Assembly: GCA_902778325.1 (NCBI GenBank)
Contig: CACYWZ010000001.1
Location: 124,001 to 188,000, forward strand
Direction: 5' to 3'
Source: an uncultured Spirochaetaceae bacterium
GTDB lineage: Bacteria; Spirochaetota; Spirochaetia; Treponematales; Treponemataceae
DNA length: 64,000 bases
Shown here: positions 8,652-17,049 of the stretch, piece by piece
How the letters are laid out: each line of letters opens with the position of its first letter
Numbering within the stretch: position 1 is the first letter of the stretch
Notes under the pieces: model-generated
Database searches by the model: none
What the model was told of the DNA's origin: nothing
What the model saw: only the letters and a program-made list of their open reading frames with translations
Made by a program: the position numbers and the translations under genes

Positions 8652-8680
8652 AGTATACAGACAGACAAAAACGATGTCAA
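8652..8680 (-). promoter_or_regulatory. Consensus promoter of the PHP gene
   Basis: TTGACA (8675-8680), 17-bp spacer and TATACT (8652-8657) on the minus strand. The predicted leader is about 30 nt and contains the AAAGG ribosome-binding site. Confidence 0.85.
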
Positions 8681-8750
8681 ATGCAAAAAAAATAGCGCAA
8701 ATCAAATTTTTGTGTTATCATTTTTAGAAGAATAAAGCGAGGACGAATTT

Positions 8751-10004
8751 ATGCCTAAAATTATGCAATATACGCCGGGTTCTATTATTTATTTTGCAGG
8801 AGACCGCGACCCGCGCATTTTTATTCTTAAAAGCGGCGCAATTTCGATGGAAGAAATTGACGTCGAGACTGGCGAAAGTATCCGCTCACACGTTTCAAGT
8901 GGTGAATTTTTTGGCGTGAAGTCCGCACTCGGTGGTTCTCCGCGCGAAGAGACTGTAACGGCTGTAACTCCATGTGTTGCTATCGCGATGAGCGTTCCTG
9001 AGTTCGAAAATATGTTCTCGAACAACCAAAACCTCATTCTCAAAATGCTTCGTGTATTCTCAAACCAGCTACGCTTGATGCACAGAAAGGCTGAATCAAT
9101 CTTGAAGCAGGATACTGACGCTGTTGACAAGGAAGCCGGAATGGAAAGCATTATGAAGTGCTTCTACGAAACAGGCGAGTTCCAGAGCGCAGCCGATGTT
9201 TGCCAGAAGTTTATGATGCGCTTCCCAAATTCAAAGAAAATTCCTGAGATGAAAAAGGTTTACGGGGTTGCTTCAAAAAAAGCGGAAGTGATGGAAAAAA
9301 ACAACAATTTTGCTCAACCGAAAACAAATCCAAACGGGCTTATGAAGCAATTTGAACTTCCTGTTTTCAAGCGTTTTGCAAAAACTTACACTGACGGTCA
9401 GGTTATTATCTCGGAATTTGAGCCTGGAGATTCTTTTTATTTTATCCAGCGCGGTGAAGTACAGATTTCAAAGTTTATAAACGGCGCTCTCAAGAAGCTC
9501 GACGTTCTTGGAGCGGGAGATTTCTTCGGCGAGATGGCAATCATCGATAACACGCCACGCTCTGCAACGATTTTCGCAAGCGGAATGGTTACTGTTCTTG
9601 AGTTCAACAAAGCGAACTTCGGCTCGCTGATTACAGGAAACCCTCAGATTGCGCTTGTTTTGATGAAGATGTTCTGCAAACGCATTTTCGACCAAAAGCA
9701 ACGTCTTCGCATTCTTGTCATAAATGAACCGCATGTGCGAATCGCCGCCGTTTTCGTTATGCTCGAAGAGATGGGAACGCCAAATCCTCTTTTGAATGGC
9801 ACTCAGCGAACTTATCGCGTCACAATCGCAGACGTTGCGCAATGGGCTGGACTTCCTGCAAATGCGACAAAAGACGAACTTGAGCGCTACGAGAAAAAGC
9901 ATCAGATTGTAATGAAAACCAATGAAATCGAAGTTATCGACATTGACGAGATGCGTCGTATCAACGAAGTTTACAACAAATTGCACCAAAACGGCGCACG
10001 GTGA
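8751..10004 (+). CDS. CRP/FNR-type regulator with two cyclic-nucleotide-binding domains
   Basis: A 417-residue protein with one cNMP-binding beta-barrel at residues 5-110, a helical TPR-like linker (about 130-180), a second cNMP-binding domain at about 205-320 (FEPGDSFYFIQRGEV, FFGEMAIIDNTPRSATIFA), and a C-terminal region of about 90 residues with helix-turn-helix character (VTIADVAQWAGLPANATKDE). The second domain keeps the phosphate-binding FGE-(x)n-RSAT pattern, while the first is degenerate. It probably couples a cyclic nucleotide or similar signal to transcription. GAGGA lies 8 nt before the ATG. Upstream lies the divergent PHP gene. Confidence 0.82.
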   Translation: MPKIMQYTPGSIIYFAGDRDPRIFILKSGAISMEEIDVETGESIRSHVSSGEFFGVKSALGGSPREETVTAVTPCVAIAMSVPEFENMFSNNQNLILKMLRVFSNQLRLMHRKAESILKQDTDAVDKEAGMESIMKCFYETGEFQSAADVCQKFMMRFPNSKKIPEMKKVYGVASKKAEVMEKNNNFAQPKTNPNGLMKQFELPVFKRFAKTYTDGQVIISEFEPGDSFYFIQRGEVQISKFINGALKKLDVLGAGDFFGEMAIIDNTPRSATIFASGMVTVLEFNKANFGSLITGNPQIALVLMKMFCKRIFDQKQRLRILVINEPHVRIAAVFVMLEEMGTPNPLLNGTQRTYRVTIADVAQWAGLPANATKDELERYEKKHQIVMKTNEIEVIDIDEMRRINEVYNKLHQNGAR

Positions 10005-10012
10005 AAGATTTG

Positions 10013-10043
10013 CCCCTCTTCTTTTCGGACGAGGGGATTTTTT
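10013..10043 (+). terminator. Terminator of the cyclic-nucleotide regulator
   Basis: CCCCTC (10013-10018) pairs with GAGGGG (10031-10036), followed by ATTTTTT. It begins 9 nt after the stop codon. Confidence 0.75.
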
Positions 10044-10099
10044 ATGATTTCTTTTGCCTCAATAGCAGGAACTACTTCAAAGCCTTAAAACACAGACAT

Positions 10100-10135
10100 A
10101 AAAAAAAGACCTACACTTTTTTGTGTAAGTCTTTT
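10100..10135 (-). terminator. Terminator of tRNA-Lys
   Basis: A 12-bp stem (AAAGACCTACAC with GTGTAAGTCTTT, one wobble) and a T8 tract on the minus strand, beginning directly after the tRNA 3' end. Confidence 0.8.
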
Positions 10136-10137
10136 AT

Positions 10138-10210
10138 TGAGCTATTGCAGATTCGAACTGCAGACCCACGCCTTAAAAGGGCGTTGCTCTACCTACTGAG
10201 CTAATAGCCC
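10138..10210 (-). tRNA. tRNA-Lys (anticodon TTT)
   Basis: A 73-nt cloverleaf: acceptor arms GGGCTAT/ATAGCTC, a D arm containing AGCTCAGTAGGTAGAGC, an anticodon stem ACGCC/GGCGT around loop CTTTTAA (anticodon TTT), and a T arm with GTTCGAATC. Discriminator base A. CCA is not encoded. Confidence 0.97.
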
Positions 10211-10257
10211 AAGATGTTAGAACATCAATCATTCGGCTTATTGCTGAATGCTCTTGT

Positions 10258-10286
10258 AATATACATTTTTACTGAAAAAGTGTCAA
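10258..10286 (-). promoter_or_regulatory. Promoter of tRNA-Lys
   Basis: TTGACA (10281-10286), 17-bp spacer, TATATT (10258-10263) on the minus strand. The leader of about 40 nt before the mature tRNA can form two small hairpins. Confidence 0.85.
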
Positions 10287-10337
10287 GACCACAAAAGCAA
10301 AAAACATCATTTTTTTCACTTTTGTGGCATTTTTTGC

Positions 10338-11249
10338 TTATTTTTCCCACAACTTCTCAGGATAATAACCGCTTGCAATCTTCTTTGCAATTTCGTTTTT
10401 CACGAGTTCACGGTCTTCTGGATAGGTCATTCCGAACCATTTTTCTGCAGACTGCAAAAATTTGATTGTGCCATGCCCAGTTTGAACGATTTGACTTGCC
10501 GCAACAGGAAGAAGCGCCTCTGCTTTCAATTCGCCAAGTTTTTCCGCTTTGAAGTTGCTCCAATATTCGTCAAAAACAGGGAATGCAGATGGTGTAAAGC
10601 CAAAAAGATTCATGCTGACAGGTTCTTTACCGCTAAGTTTTACCTTGCCGCCACCGATTTCGCTGATAATGTCATCGCCTTCGTAGCCGATTTTTGTGTT
10701 TTCGACGATTGAATCAAGATAACCGTCCTTCACCGTGCAGACACCGCGGCTCACAGTTCCGTTGCGGCTCATTGTATTTCCAAGCACATAGCCCACCATC
10801 GCGTGTTCTGTGCTGTCGTTCGACACAGAAGAAAGATAAGCGCCAAGTTGCTCAAAAGCATTTCGACCATAATAGTCGTCCGAATTGATGACGGCAAAAG
10901 GTGCGTCGCAAATCTTTTCTTTTGCGCACAAAACAGCGTGAATCGTTCCCCACGGCTTTGTGCGCTCTGTTGTTCTGGCGATTTCTTCGGCAGTCAAAAG
11001 CGACTCACGAGACTGGAAGACATAACTTGCATCAAGATTTCTTGCAATGCGGTCAAAAAGACGCTCACGGAAATCTTTTTCAATATCCTTTCTGATGATA
11101 AACACAATGCGAGAAAAACCGCTCTTTGCAGCATCGAACGCAGAATAATCGAGCAAGCACTCTCCATGCTGACCGACGCTGTCAATTTGCTTTACACCGC
11201 CATAACGGCTTCCCATTCCTGCCGCAAGGACAAGAAGTGTTGGTTTCAT
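10338..11249 (-). CDS. Sugar-nucleotide nucleotidyltransferase family protein
   Basis: A 303-residue NTP-transferase-fold protein beginning LLVLAAGMGSRYGGVKQ, the nucleotide-binding signature of sugar-phosphate nucleotidylyltransferases. NSDDYYG around residue 140 supplies the metal-binding acidic pair. Likely role: forming an NDP-sugar for surface glycans or storage polymers; the substrate cannot be told. I start at 11249 because AAAGGAG lies 7 nt upstream; the open frame continues to 11315 into the end of lgt. Third gene of the MinD-like/lgt operon, 31 bp after lgt. Confidence 0.82.
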   Translation of the reverse strand: MKPTLLVLAAGMGSRYGGVKQIDSVGQHGECLLDYSAFDAAKSGFSRIVFIIRKDIEKDFRERLFDRIARNLDASYVFQSRESLLTAEEIARTTERTKPWGTIHAVLCAKEKICDAPFAVINSDDYYGRNAFEQLGAYLSSVSNDSTEHAMVGYVLGNTMSRNGTVSRGVCTVKDGYLDSIVENTKIGYEGDDIISEIGGGKVKLSGKEPVSMNLFGFTPSAFPVFDEYWSNFKAEKLGELKAEALLPVAASQIVQTGHGTIKFLQSAEKWFGMTYPEDRELVKNEIAKKIASGYYPEKLWEK

Positions 11250-11280
11250 AAACATCTCCTTTGTAAAAATATAAAAGAAT

Positions 11281-12276
11281 TTATTTTTCCAGTGATTTTG
11301 CTTTTTTTCTGCCAATCACTGAACACGAAACTGCCATCGCAATTCCGCCAAAAATCATCAACGCACAAAGAACCTGCCCTGTCGACAAGTTCAAAAGCGA
11401 TGTATTCAAATAAGTGTGCGCGCTTGGATCAACAGCGATTCTGTAGCCGATGTTTGAATCAGGCTCGCGGAAATACTCGATGATGAAGCGGAATGTTCCG
11501 TAGCAAATCGGGTAAAGAGAAGCGACAATCCCGGCAGAAAACTTCTTTTTGTGTGCCGCCCAAAGAATAAGGAAAGTGCAAATCCCCTCGAAAAACGCCT
11601 CATAGAGCTGGCTTGGGTGTCGCGGAAGATTCACAAGACGAGTGCCCTCAGAAACAGCAAGCCCTGTTTTTTCAACCACGGTTTGAACCCAGCCTTGCGA
11701 AAGCGAGAACTTCTGCGCCGACGGGAAAACAACACCCCAAGGAACAGTCGTTACTCTGCCGAAAAGCTCCCCGTTCAAAAAGTTTCCAAGACGACCGAAA
11801 GTGTAGCCGCCAGCGATAGCAATCACAATCGCATCAAGCCACTTCAAAAGAGGGCGCTTGTTTTTCTTGCACCAAAAAACACAACCAAAAAGCCCTCCGA
11901 TAAAGCCGCCATGATAGCTCATTCCCGCAAGCCCTGTGAACTTGTGCGTAATCTCGTCGAACGGCCAGAAGATGAGCCACGGTTTTCGCCAGTAATCGCC
12001 CGTCGTGTCGTAGACGAGAGTCGAAAACACACGCGCACCGATAAGCAAAAAGACGATTCCCGTCGTGATGTAGCTGAAAACATCGTCCTCAGTCGTTTTT
12101 ATCGCATTTTCGCCGCTTTCAAAATAGCCCTCTTTCAAAAGGCGCTTCAAAATAAAATACGCAGTCGAAAAAGCGCAAATGTACATAAGACCGTACCAGC
12201 GCACAAGAGAGAGAACAGGCACATTCGGAAAAAGTTCGGGGTGAATCCAAGAAGGATAATTTATATAGAGGAACAT
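11281..12276 (-). CDS. lgt: Prolipoprotein diacylglyceryl transferase
   Basis: A 331-residue polytopic membrane enzyme that moves diacylglyceryl from phosphatidylglycerol to the lipobox cysteine of prolipoproteins, the first step of lipoprotein maturation. The Lgt signature GRLGNFLNGELFG is present near residue 165, with the upstream SYHGGFIGG and the later HPSQLYEA motif. Seven or so helices are predicted. It matches the several lipoproteins encoded in this window. It follows the MinD-like gene by 33 bp and precedes the nucleotidyltransferase. Confidence 0.96.
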   Translation of the reverse strand: MFLYINYPSWIHPELFPNVPVLSLVRWYGLMYICAFSTAYFILKRLLKEGYFESGENAIKTTEDDVFSYITTGIVFLLIGARVFSTLVYDTTGDYWRKPWLIFWPFDEITHKFTGLAGMSYHGGFIGGLFGCVFWCKKNKRPLLKWLDAIVIAIAGGYTFGRLGNFLNGELFGRVTTVPWGVVFPSAQKFSLSQGWVQTVVEKTGLAVSEGTRLVNLPRHPSQLYEAFFEGICTFLILWAAHKKKFSAGIVASLYPICYGTFRFIIEYFREPDSNIGYRIAVDPSAHTYLNTSLLNLSTGQVLCALMIFGGIAMAVSCSVIGRKKAKSLEK

Positions 12277-12309
12277 TTTTTCACTTACACTCCGTTTTTT
12301 ATGCTCGCA

Positions 12310-13461
12310 TCAGAACTTAAAGCCCTGCTGAGCGGCTTTTAGCAGTTTGGACTTCAAAAGAGTGTTCTCTTTTTTGAGCTGATTGAGTTCCATCTGCTGC
12401 ATTTTCACAGTTTCTGCAAGTTCCCCAGCCGTCAGAGCGCCCGTTCCGAGCAATTCCTCAACATAAGCCATCTTTGCGCTGTAATCATCGAGCGCTTCTT
12501 CGCTTGCAATCTGGAATGAATCAGAGCCTTCGTCCTCATTCGTTACAACATAGTTCTCGTCAAACGAAAGCGTCTCAGACTCAAGGATTCTGTCGGCAAT
12601 GCGGAAAATCGCCTGCGAGATAACAGCCTGAGGCTTGTAGACAATGACAGGAAGACGAGAAGAAAGAGCGCGGTCCTGAAGAGAATCGCGATAAATGACG
12701 CCAAGATGCTCCAAGTTCATTCCAAGATACTGCGAGCAGGAGCGGCGGATTTTCTGCGCTTTTTCGGCGTCCACCGGATTGTCGATGCAGTTCATCACAA
12801 GACGCGGGTGGAATTGTGCTTTTCGCTTTATGAAAAGCTCCGTGTTCTCCGGGTCGACCTTCTGCAATTCCTCGACAAGTTTCGGAATGTAAAGACGCTG
12901 AAGCGAAGAAGAATCGCTTCTGAGCTTCTTGAGATAATCGTAGCCCGGAGTTCCCTTCTTGAACGTGTTGTACATCATTCTGAAAACCGCGTTCTTCAAG
13001 AAAAGGTAGCCGTTGAGAGTCGCCGTTACAGTCGGAGCCGTCACGACAATGCCCTGAGGCGAGAGCAAAAAGAAATCAAGAATGCTCAAGTGAGTGCCGG
13101 CGCCCAAATCAAGAATCAGATAATCAGTGTCGCACTTCAAAAGTTTTTTTATCAGCGAATTTTTCTGAGCGGATTTTATTGAAGACATCCCAGGAATTTC
13201 AGAATCTCCTGCGATGAAGCGAACATTTTCGTAATCAGTATCTGTAATTATTGACTCAAAATCTTGCGCGCCCGTCAAAAAAGTGCCAATACCCTTCTTT
13301 GGAGCTTGCTGCCCGATAACTAAGTGCAAATTAGACGCGCCGAGGTCTAAGTCTGCAAGCAAGACCCTTTTTCCAGCCTTGCCGAGTGCTATTGCAAGGT
13401 TTGCGGAAAGCAGGCTCTTGCCCACACCGCCCTTGCCGCTTGCTATTGGAATAATCTGCAT
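12310..13461 (-). CDS. MinD/ParA/FlhG-type ATPase with C-terminal coiled coil
   Basis: A 383-residue protein beginning MQIIPIASGKGGVGKS, the deviant Walker A motif of MinD/ParA ATPases, followed by LLADLDLGASNLHL and DYLILDLGAG (Walker B). The C-terminal 60 residues (VKMQQMELNQLKKENTLLK) form a predicted coiled coil, unusual for MinD or FlhG. It likely positions a cell structure by ATP-driven dimerisation. It does not sit with flagellar or division genes but heads an operon with lgt. I start at 13461, because its promoter's -10 box ends 9 nt upstream; the longer frame starts inside the promoter. Confidence 0.83.
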   Translation of the reverse strand: MQIIPIASGKGGVGKSLLSANLAIALGKAGKRVLLADLDLGASNLHLVIGQQAPKKGIGTFLTGAQDFESIITDTDYENVRFIAGDSEIPGMSSIKSAQKNSLIKKLLKCDTDYLILDLGAGTHLSILDFFLLSPQGIVVTAPTVTATLNGYLFLKNAVFRMMYNTFKKGTPGYDYLKKLRSDSSSLQRLYIPKLVEELQKVDPENTELFIKRKAQFHPRLVMNCIDNPVDAEKAQKIRRSCSQYLGMNLEHLGVIYRDSLQDRALSSRLPVIVYKPQAVISQAIFRIADRILESETLSFDENYVVTNEDEGSDSFQIASEEALDDYSAKMAYVEELLGTGALTAGELAETVKMQQMELNQLKKENTLLKSKLLKAAQQGFKF

Positions 13462-13470
13462 AATGAGCAA

Positions 13471-13499
13471 AGTATACCACAAGGTTGGACAAATGTCAT
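13471..13499 (-). promoter_or_regulatory. Short-leader promoter of the MinD-like/lgt operon
   Basis: ATGACA (13494-13499), 17-bp spacer, TATACT (13471-13476) on the minus strand; the -10 box ends 9 nt before the ATG and no Shine-Dalgarno sequence is visible. Repeat array D begins about 20 bp upstream of the -35 box. Confidence 0.75.
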
Positions 13500-13520
13500 T
13501 ATTTATCGTAACTGCATTGG

Positions 13521-13780
13521 CGTTAACTGGAATTTATTGACTGCCTCACTTTGAAGAAAGCGATAAACTGGAATTTATTGACCGCCGCAGTCTTGCACAA
13601 GTCAATTAACTGGAATTTATCGTCTTCTTCACTTTGAAGAAAGCGATGAACTGGAATTTATTGGCTGCCGCAGTCTTGCAGAAGTCAATTAACTGGAATT
13701 TATTATCTTCTTCACTTTGAAGAAAGCGATGAACTGGAATTTATTGACCGCCGCAGTTTTGCATGAGCCAATTTCTGAGC
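13521..13780. repeat. Palindromic tandem array D, period 41-42 bp in an 83-bp dimer, 6 units
   Basis: AACTGGAATTTAT recurs at 13525, 13566, 13608, 13649, 13691 and 13732 (steps 41, 42, 41, 42, 41). The sequence after each copy alternates between two types. One contains the hairpin TTCTTCA-CTT-TGAAGAA and the other a TTGAC...GTCAA stem. The array lies between the divergent MinD-like and protease promoters. Confidence 0.93.
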
Positions 13781-13838
13781 CGAAACGTCAATGCAGTCGT
13801 GAGGACATGTGAAATGAAAGGGAATTAAAAAGCATTAT

Positions 13839-13858
13839 TGTCATGCTGAACTTGTTTT
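13839..13858. repeat. Fragment of a dispersed GTCATGCTGAAC repeat
   Basis: GTCATGCTGAACTTGTTT matches, on the opposite strand, the copy at 57764-57788 and one arm of the palindrome at 53702-53760. Non-coding. Confidence 0.5.
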
Positions 13859-13971
13859 CTTCCTCTGCCTTGATTGATTGGATTTTAAACAAGCTCTCCA
13901 ATGACAAATTATCAAAATCAGCAGCCCTTTTGAAACACCACCTGCGAATTTACAAGAGTTTTCAAGATTGC

Positions 13972-13999
13972 TTGACAAAAGTCTATGCTGACGTAAAAT
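13972..13999 (+). promoter_or_regulatory. Short-leader promoter of the processing-protease operon
   Basis: TTGACA (13972-13977), 16-bp spacer, TAAAAT (13994-13999). Seven nucleotides separate the -10 box from the ATG at 14007, and there is no Shine-Dalgarno sequence. Confidence 0.8.
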
Positions 14000-14006
14000 A
14001 AAAGAT

Positions 14007-15500
14007 ATGAAATTGTTAGAAAAAGTAGGTAGAAAAAGCCTTAAAATATGTACTTGCGCAGTATCTTTTCTTGCACTTGTAATCATTACATCAAAATGCT
14101 TTGCACAAAGTTCAACTCCTCAGGTAAACACACAGACAAGTCGTCAATATATGCAGCAACTTTACAGCGTGTTCGATTTCGTCGAGCGAAATTATGTTGA
14201 CGAAGTTGAGCCGAAGGTGCTTTTTGAGGGCGCTATGCGAGGTCTTATGGACTCTCTTGGCGACCAGTTCAGTTATTATCTTGACGCTGAGTCAATGACG
14301 AGCATGAACGAGACGACTGTCGGAAGTTTCGGCGGTGTGGGGCTTAGCATTTCAAAAGAGGTGAAAAGCACGGCTGACAAACCAGCGTTTGTTGAGGTTG
14401 TGAGCGCGATTGAGGACACTCCTGGCGCGAAGGCGGGCATTCAGACGGGCGACCTTATCGTGAGCATAAACGGGACGGACACGTCGACGATTTCGATGAA
14501 CGATGTTCTTTCGCTTTTGCGAGGTCCTGTCGGAACAGAGGTGAGTTTTGTCGTGAAGAGGGGCGAGATGGAGCTTCCGTTCACGATTACAAGAGCGCTC
14601 ATCGAGGTTCAGACTGTAAAATACACGATGATTGACAAGACTGGCTATCTTCGCATTCTTGAGTTCACGCCGCAGACGGCTTCCCGCGTTCGTGAGGCGC
14701 TAAAATCATTCGAGAAGAGCGGCTACAAGTCGCTTGTCGTGGACTTGAGGAACAATCCGGGCGGAATTTTGTCGAGCGCTGTCGAAATCGCTGATATGTT
14801 CATTGACTCAGGCGTGATTGTGTCAACAAAGAGCCGTATCCAGAGAGAAAACAAGGTTGAGTTCGCAAGCGCGAAGAACACGATTGTTCCGAAAGGGCTT
14901 CCTGTCGTGCTTCTTATCGACCACAACAGCGCGAGCTGCTCTGAGGTGCTCTCAGGCGCTCTCAAAGACGCGAAAGTGGCGTATCTTGTGGGCGAGCGCT
15001 CTTATGGCAAGGGTTCGGTTCAGCTTGTTGTTCCGATTCCGCCTGGAGATGTCGGTGTTCGTCTCACGATTTCGCGCTATTACAGCCCGAGCGACACGAA
15101 CATTCACTCAATCGGCATTCCGCCTGATTTGGAAATCAAGAATGTGAGCGTCAACGGCGAAGAAGAGGAAAAAGCATTCCAGAATCTCATAAAAGATGAT
15201 GTGATAAAGCCTTATGTCGCGTCTCACCCTGATATGAGCGAGAAAGACATCGCTTCTTATGCAAAAACGCTTTCAAAAAAATATCCGCTCGACTTGCGCT
15301 TCTTGCGCCGAGTCATCAGAGTGAACGTGAACCGCGCGAGAGAGATGCCGCTTTACGACAAGGATTATGACGAGCAGCTTACAAAGGCGCTCGAAATTGC
15401 GAACGGCGGAAAGTTCTCTTCTCTTATGAAGAGCGTCAAAACGCTCAAGGAAATCGAGACTGAGCGACTCGCACAAGAAGAAAAGGCTAGCGAGAAATGA
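14007..15500 (+). CDS. S41 family C-terminal processing protease
   Basis: A 497-residue CtpA/Prc-type serine protease. An N-terminal hydrophobic signal (SFLALVIITSKCFAQ) directs it out of the cytoplasm. A PDZ domain covers about residues 100-185 (GAKAGIQTGDLIVSING), followed by the peptidase core. NSASCSE near residue 308 carries the serine and YGKGSVQ near 334 the lysine of the Ser-Lys dyad. It trims C-termini of exported proteins. First gene of an operon: the rsmE start codon overlaps its stop by 4 bp. Confidence 0.93.
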   Translation: MKLLEKVGRKSLKICTCAVSFLALVIITSKCFAQSSTPQVNTQTSRQYMQQLYSVFDFVERNYVDEVEPKVLFEGAMRGLMDSLGDQFSYYLDAESMTSMNETTVGSFGGVGLSISKEVKSTADKPAFVEVVSAIEDTPGAKAGIQTGDLIVSINGTDTSTISMNDVLSLLRGPVGTEVSFVVKRGEMELPFTITRALIEVQTVKYTMIDKTGYLRILEFTPQTASRVREALKSFEKSGYKSLVVDLRNNPGGILSSAVEIADMFIDSGVIVSTKSRIQRENKVEFASAKNTIVPKGLPVVLLIDHNSASCSEVLSGALKDAKVAYLVGERSYGKGSVQLVVPIPPGDVGVRLTISRYYSPSDTNIHSIGIPPDLEIKNVSVNGEEEEKAFQNLIKDDVIKPYVASHPDMSEKDIASYAKTLSKKYPLDLRFLRRVIRVNVNRAREMPLYDKDYDEQLTKALEIANGGKFSSLMKSVKTLKEIETERLAQEEKASEK

Positions 15501-16309
15501 GGCAGTTTGTCGCAAGTTCGCCTCTTTCTTCTGACGGAACGCTTCGTGTTACGGACAAAGATTTCAGGTACTTGAAGCAGGTCTTGAGAATCCAAAATGG
15601 TGATATGCTCGCTGTCCGACTTCCTGACGGTTCTCTTTGCAATATGACAGCGGCACAGGTTGACGCTTCTTGTCGCACTGTGACGCTCCAGCTTTGCGCG
15701 CAAGGAGAGACCTCTGGCACTCGTTTTATCAGCGAGCACGGTGCGAAATCAGAAAAAAACGGCGTTTCGTTCTATCTTTTCCAGTTCATTGCGAAACCTC
15801 AAAAGATGGATTTGATTATCCGCCAAGCAACAGAATGTGGTGTTGAACTAATCGTTCCTGTTATCGGAGAATATTGCGAGAAAGGCGCTGTTAGTGCGTG
15901 TCGCGCTTCGTCGGCAAAGGCTGAGCGCTGGCAGAGAATCATTCGTGAGGCGCTTTCACAGTGCGGTTCTGCGACAAACACCCGCGTTGCAGAGCCGATG
16001 AGCGTTCAAGATGCCGCGTCATTTTGGAAAAGCGAGGGTGGCGGGATTGCGCTTTCGCTTTATGAGCGCAATGAAAAAACGGTGTCGCTTCACAAGGCGC
16101 TTTCTGCTTATTCAGGCGAGCGCATTTGTCTTGCAGTCGGCGCTGAAGGCGGAATTAGTCCTTCTGAAATCGAAACGCTTTCGCAAGCAGGATTTTCAAC
16201 AATACATTTTTCAACAAATATTTTGAGATGCGAAACAGCGGCGCTTTATGGCATTGCTTCTGTTCAATCAGCACTTTCGGAGAAAGATTTATGGCAATTC
16301 AAAGAATAA
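15497..16309 (+). CDS. rsmE: 16S rRNA (uracil(1498)-N3)-methyltransferase
   Basis: A 270-residue RsmE-type SPOUT methyltransferase that methylates U1498 of 16S rRNA. The N-terminal PUA-like part (DKDFRYLKQVLRIQNGD) is followed by the knotted domain with AVGAEGGISPSEIE and the S-adenosylmethionine-binding loop TNILRCETAALYG. ATGA overlap with the protease stop and a 19-bp overlap with the next gene point to translational coupling. Confidence 0.94.
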   Translation: MRQFVASSPLSSDGTLRVTDKDFRYLKQVLRIQNGDMLAVRLPDGSLCNMTAAQVDASCRTVTLQLCAQGETSGTRFISEHGAKSEKNGVSFYLFQFIAKPQKMDLIIRQATECGVELIVPVIGEYCEKGAVSACRASSAKAERWQRIIREALSQCGSATNTRVAEPMSVQDAASFWKSEGGGIALSLYERNEKTVSLHKALSAYSGERICLAVGAEGGISPSEIETLSQAGFSTIHFSTNILRCETAALYGIASVQSALSEKDLWQFKE

Positions 16310-17049
16310 CGCTACTCGGTGTCCCCGTTGACATCTGCCGTCCTGAAAACCTTGAAAGCGAAATTATGGAACTCATGGCGCGTCCGGGAACAAAGCAAAT
16401 AGTGTTCCTGACGGTTTGGAAACTTCTTCGCGCCCGAAGCAAAAAAAGCACTTTTGCGCAGTGTATTCGTGATGCGGATTTGATTATCCCTGTGTCAAAA
16501 AGCATTTTGATGGCAGCGCGTTTTTTGAAATGCCCTGTTCCGCACCGCTACAATCCGTTTTACGCTGTTATCCAAATCTTGACTATTTTGGAGCGTCATG
16601 TCCGCTCTCTTTATCTTTTGGGTGGGCGAAAGCGCACTGTTATGCAAACGGAGCGCAATATCAATTCGACATTCCGCGCTTTGCAAGTTGTCGGACGCTA
16701 TGTTGGCTATTACCCGAAAAGCGTTGAAGAAAACATTGTTCAAGCGATTTACAAAGCATCTCCTACTCTTGTGCTTTTGAGCGAGGGCGTTCGCGACAAA
16801 GATTGCTGGGCATACAAGCGCAAGAACCGCTTTTCTTCGAGCATATTTTTGTATTATCGCGACATTTTCGGGATTTTCTCGGAACGAAAGAAGAGGGTCA
16901 GCGAGGAAGTTTTTGACAAGGGCTTGGAAATCTGGAGCGAGATTTTCCACAACCCGTTCAAGATTTTCTTGATTTTCCCTTACGCAAAATTCCTCGCAAT
17001 TTTGCTGTTCCACAAACTTTTTCGCAAAAACGACTATATCAACTTTTAG
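16291..17049 (+). CDS. WecG/TagA/CpsF (GT26)-like protein with degenerate active site
   Basis: A 252-residue protein with the overall pattern of WecG/TagA glycosyltransferases, which add N-acetylmannosamine-type sugars to lipid-linked precursors. The start MAIQRITLLGVPVDIC matches the family, and GGAGAAAG lies 5 nt upstream, inside rsmE. The key motifs have changed. The family's TLN segment reads FLTVW, the PDG motif holding the catalytic aspartate reads IPVSKS, and the C-terminal G-x-P-x-QE-x-W reads GVRDKDCW. A basic, hydrophobic C-terminus probably touches the membrane. It may be inactive or have a new role. Its stop overlaps the trmJ-like stop by 3 bp on the other strand. Confidence 0.75.
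   Translation: MAIQRITLLGVPVDICRPENLESEIMELMARPGTKQIVFLTVWKLLRARSKKSTFAQCIRDADLIIPVSKSILMAARFLKCPVPHRYNPFYAVIQILTILERHVRSLYLLGGRKRTVMQTERNINSTFRALQVVGRYVGYYPKSVEENIVQAIYKASPTLVLLSEGVRDKDCWAYKRKNRFSSSIFLYYRDIFGIFSERKKRVSEEVFDKGLEIWSEIFHNPFKIFLIFPYAKFLAILLFHKLFRKNDYINF

Noticed and set aside
11551..12342. 263-codon plus-strand ORF
   Set aside because: Antisense shadow of lgt, which has clear family motifs.
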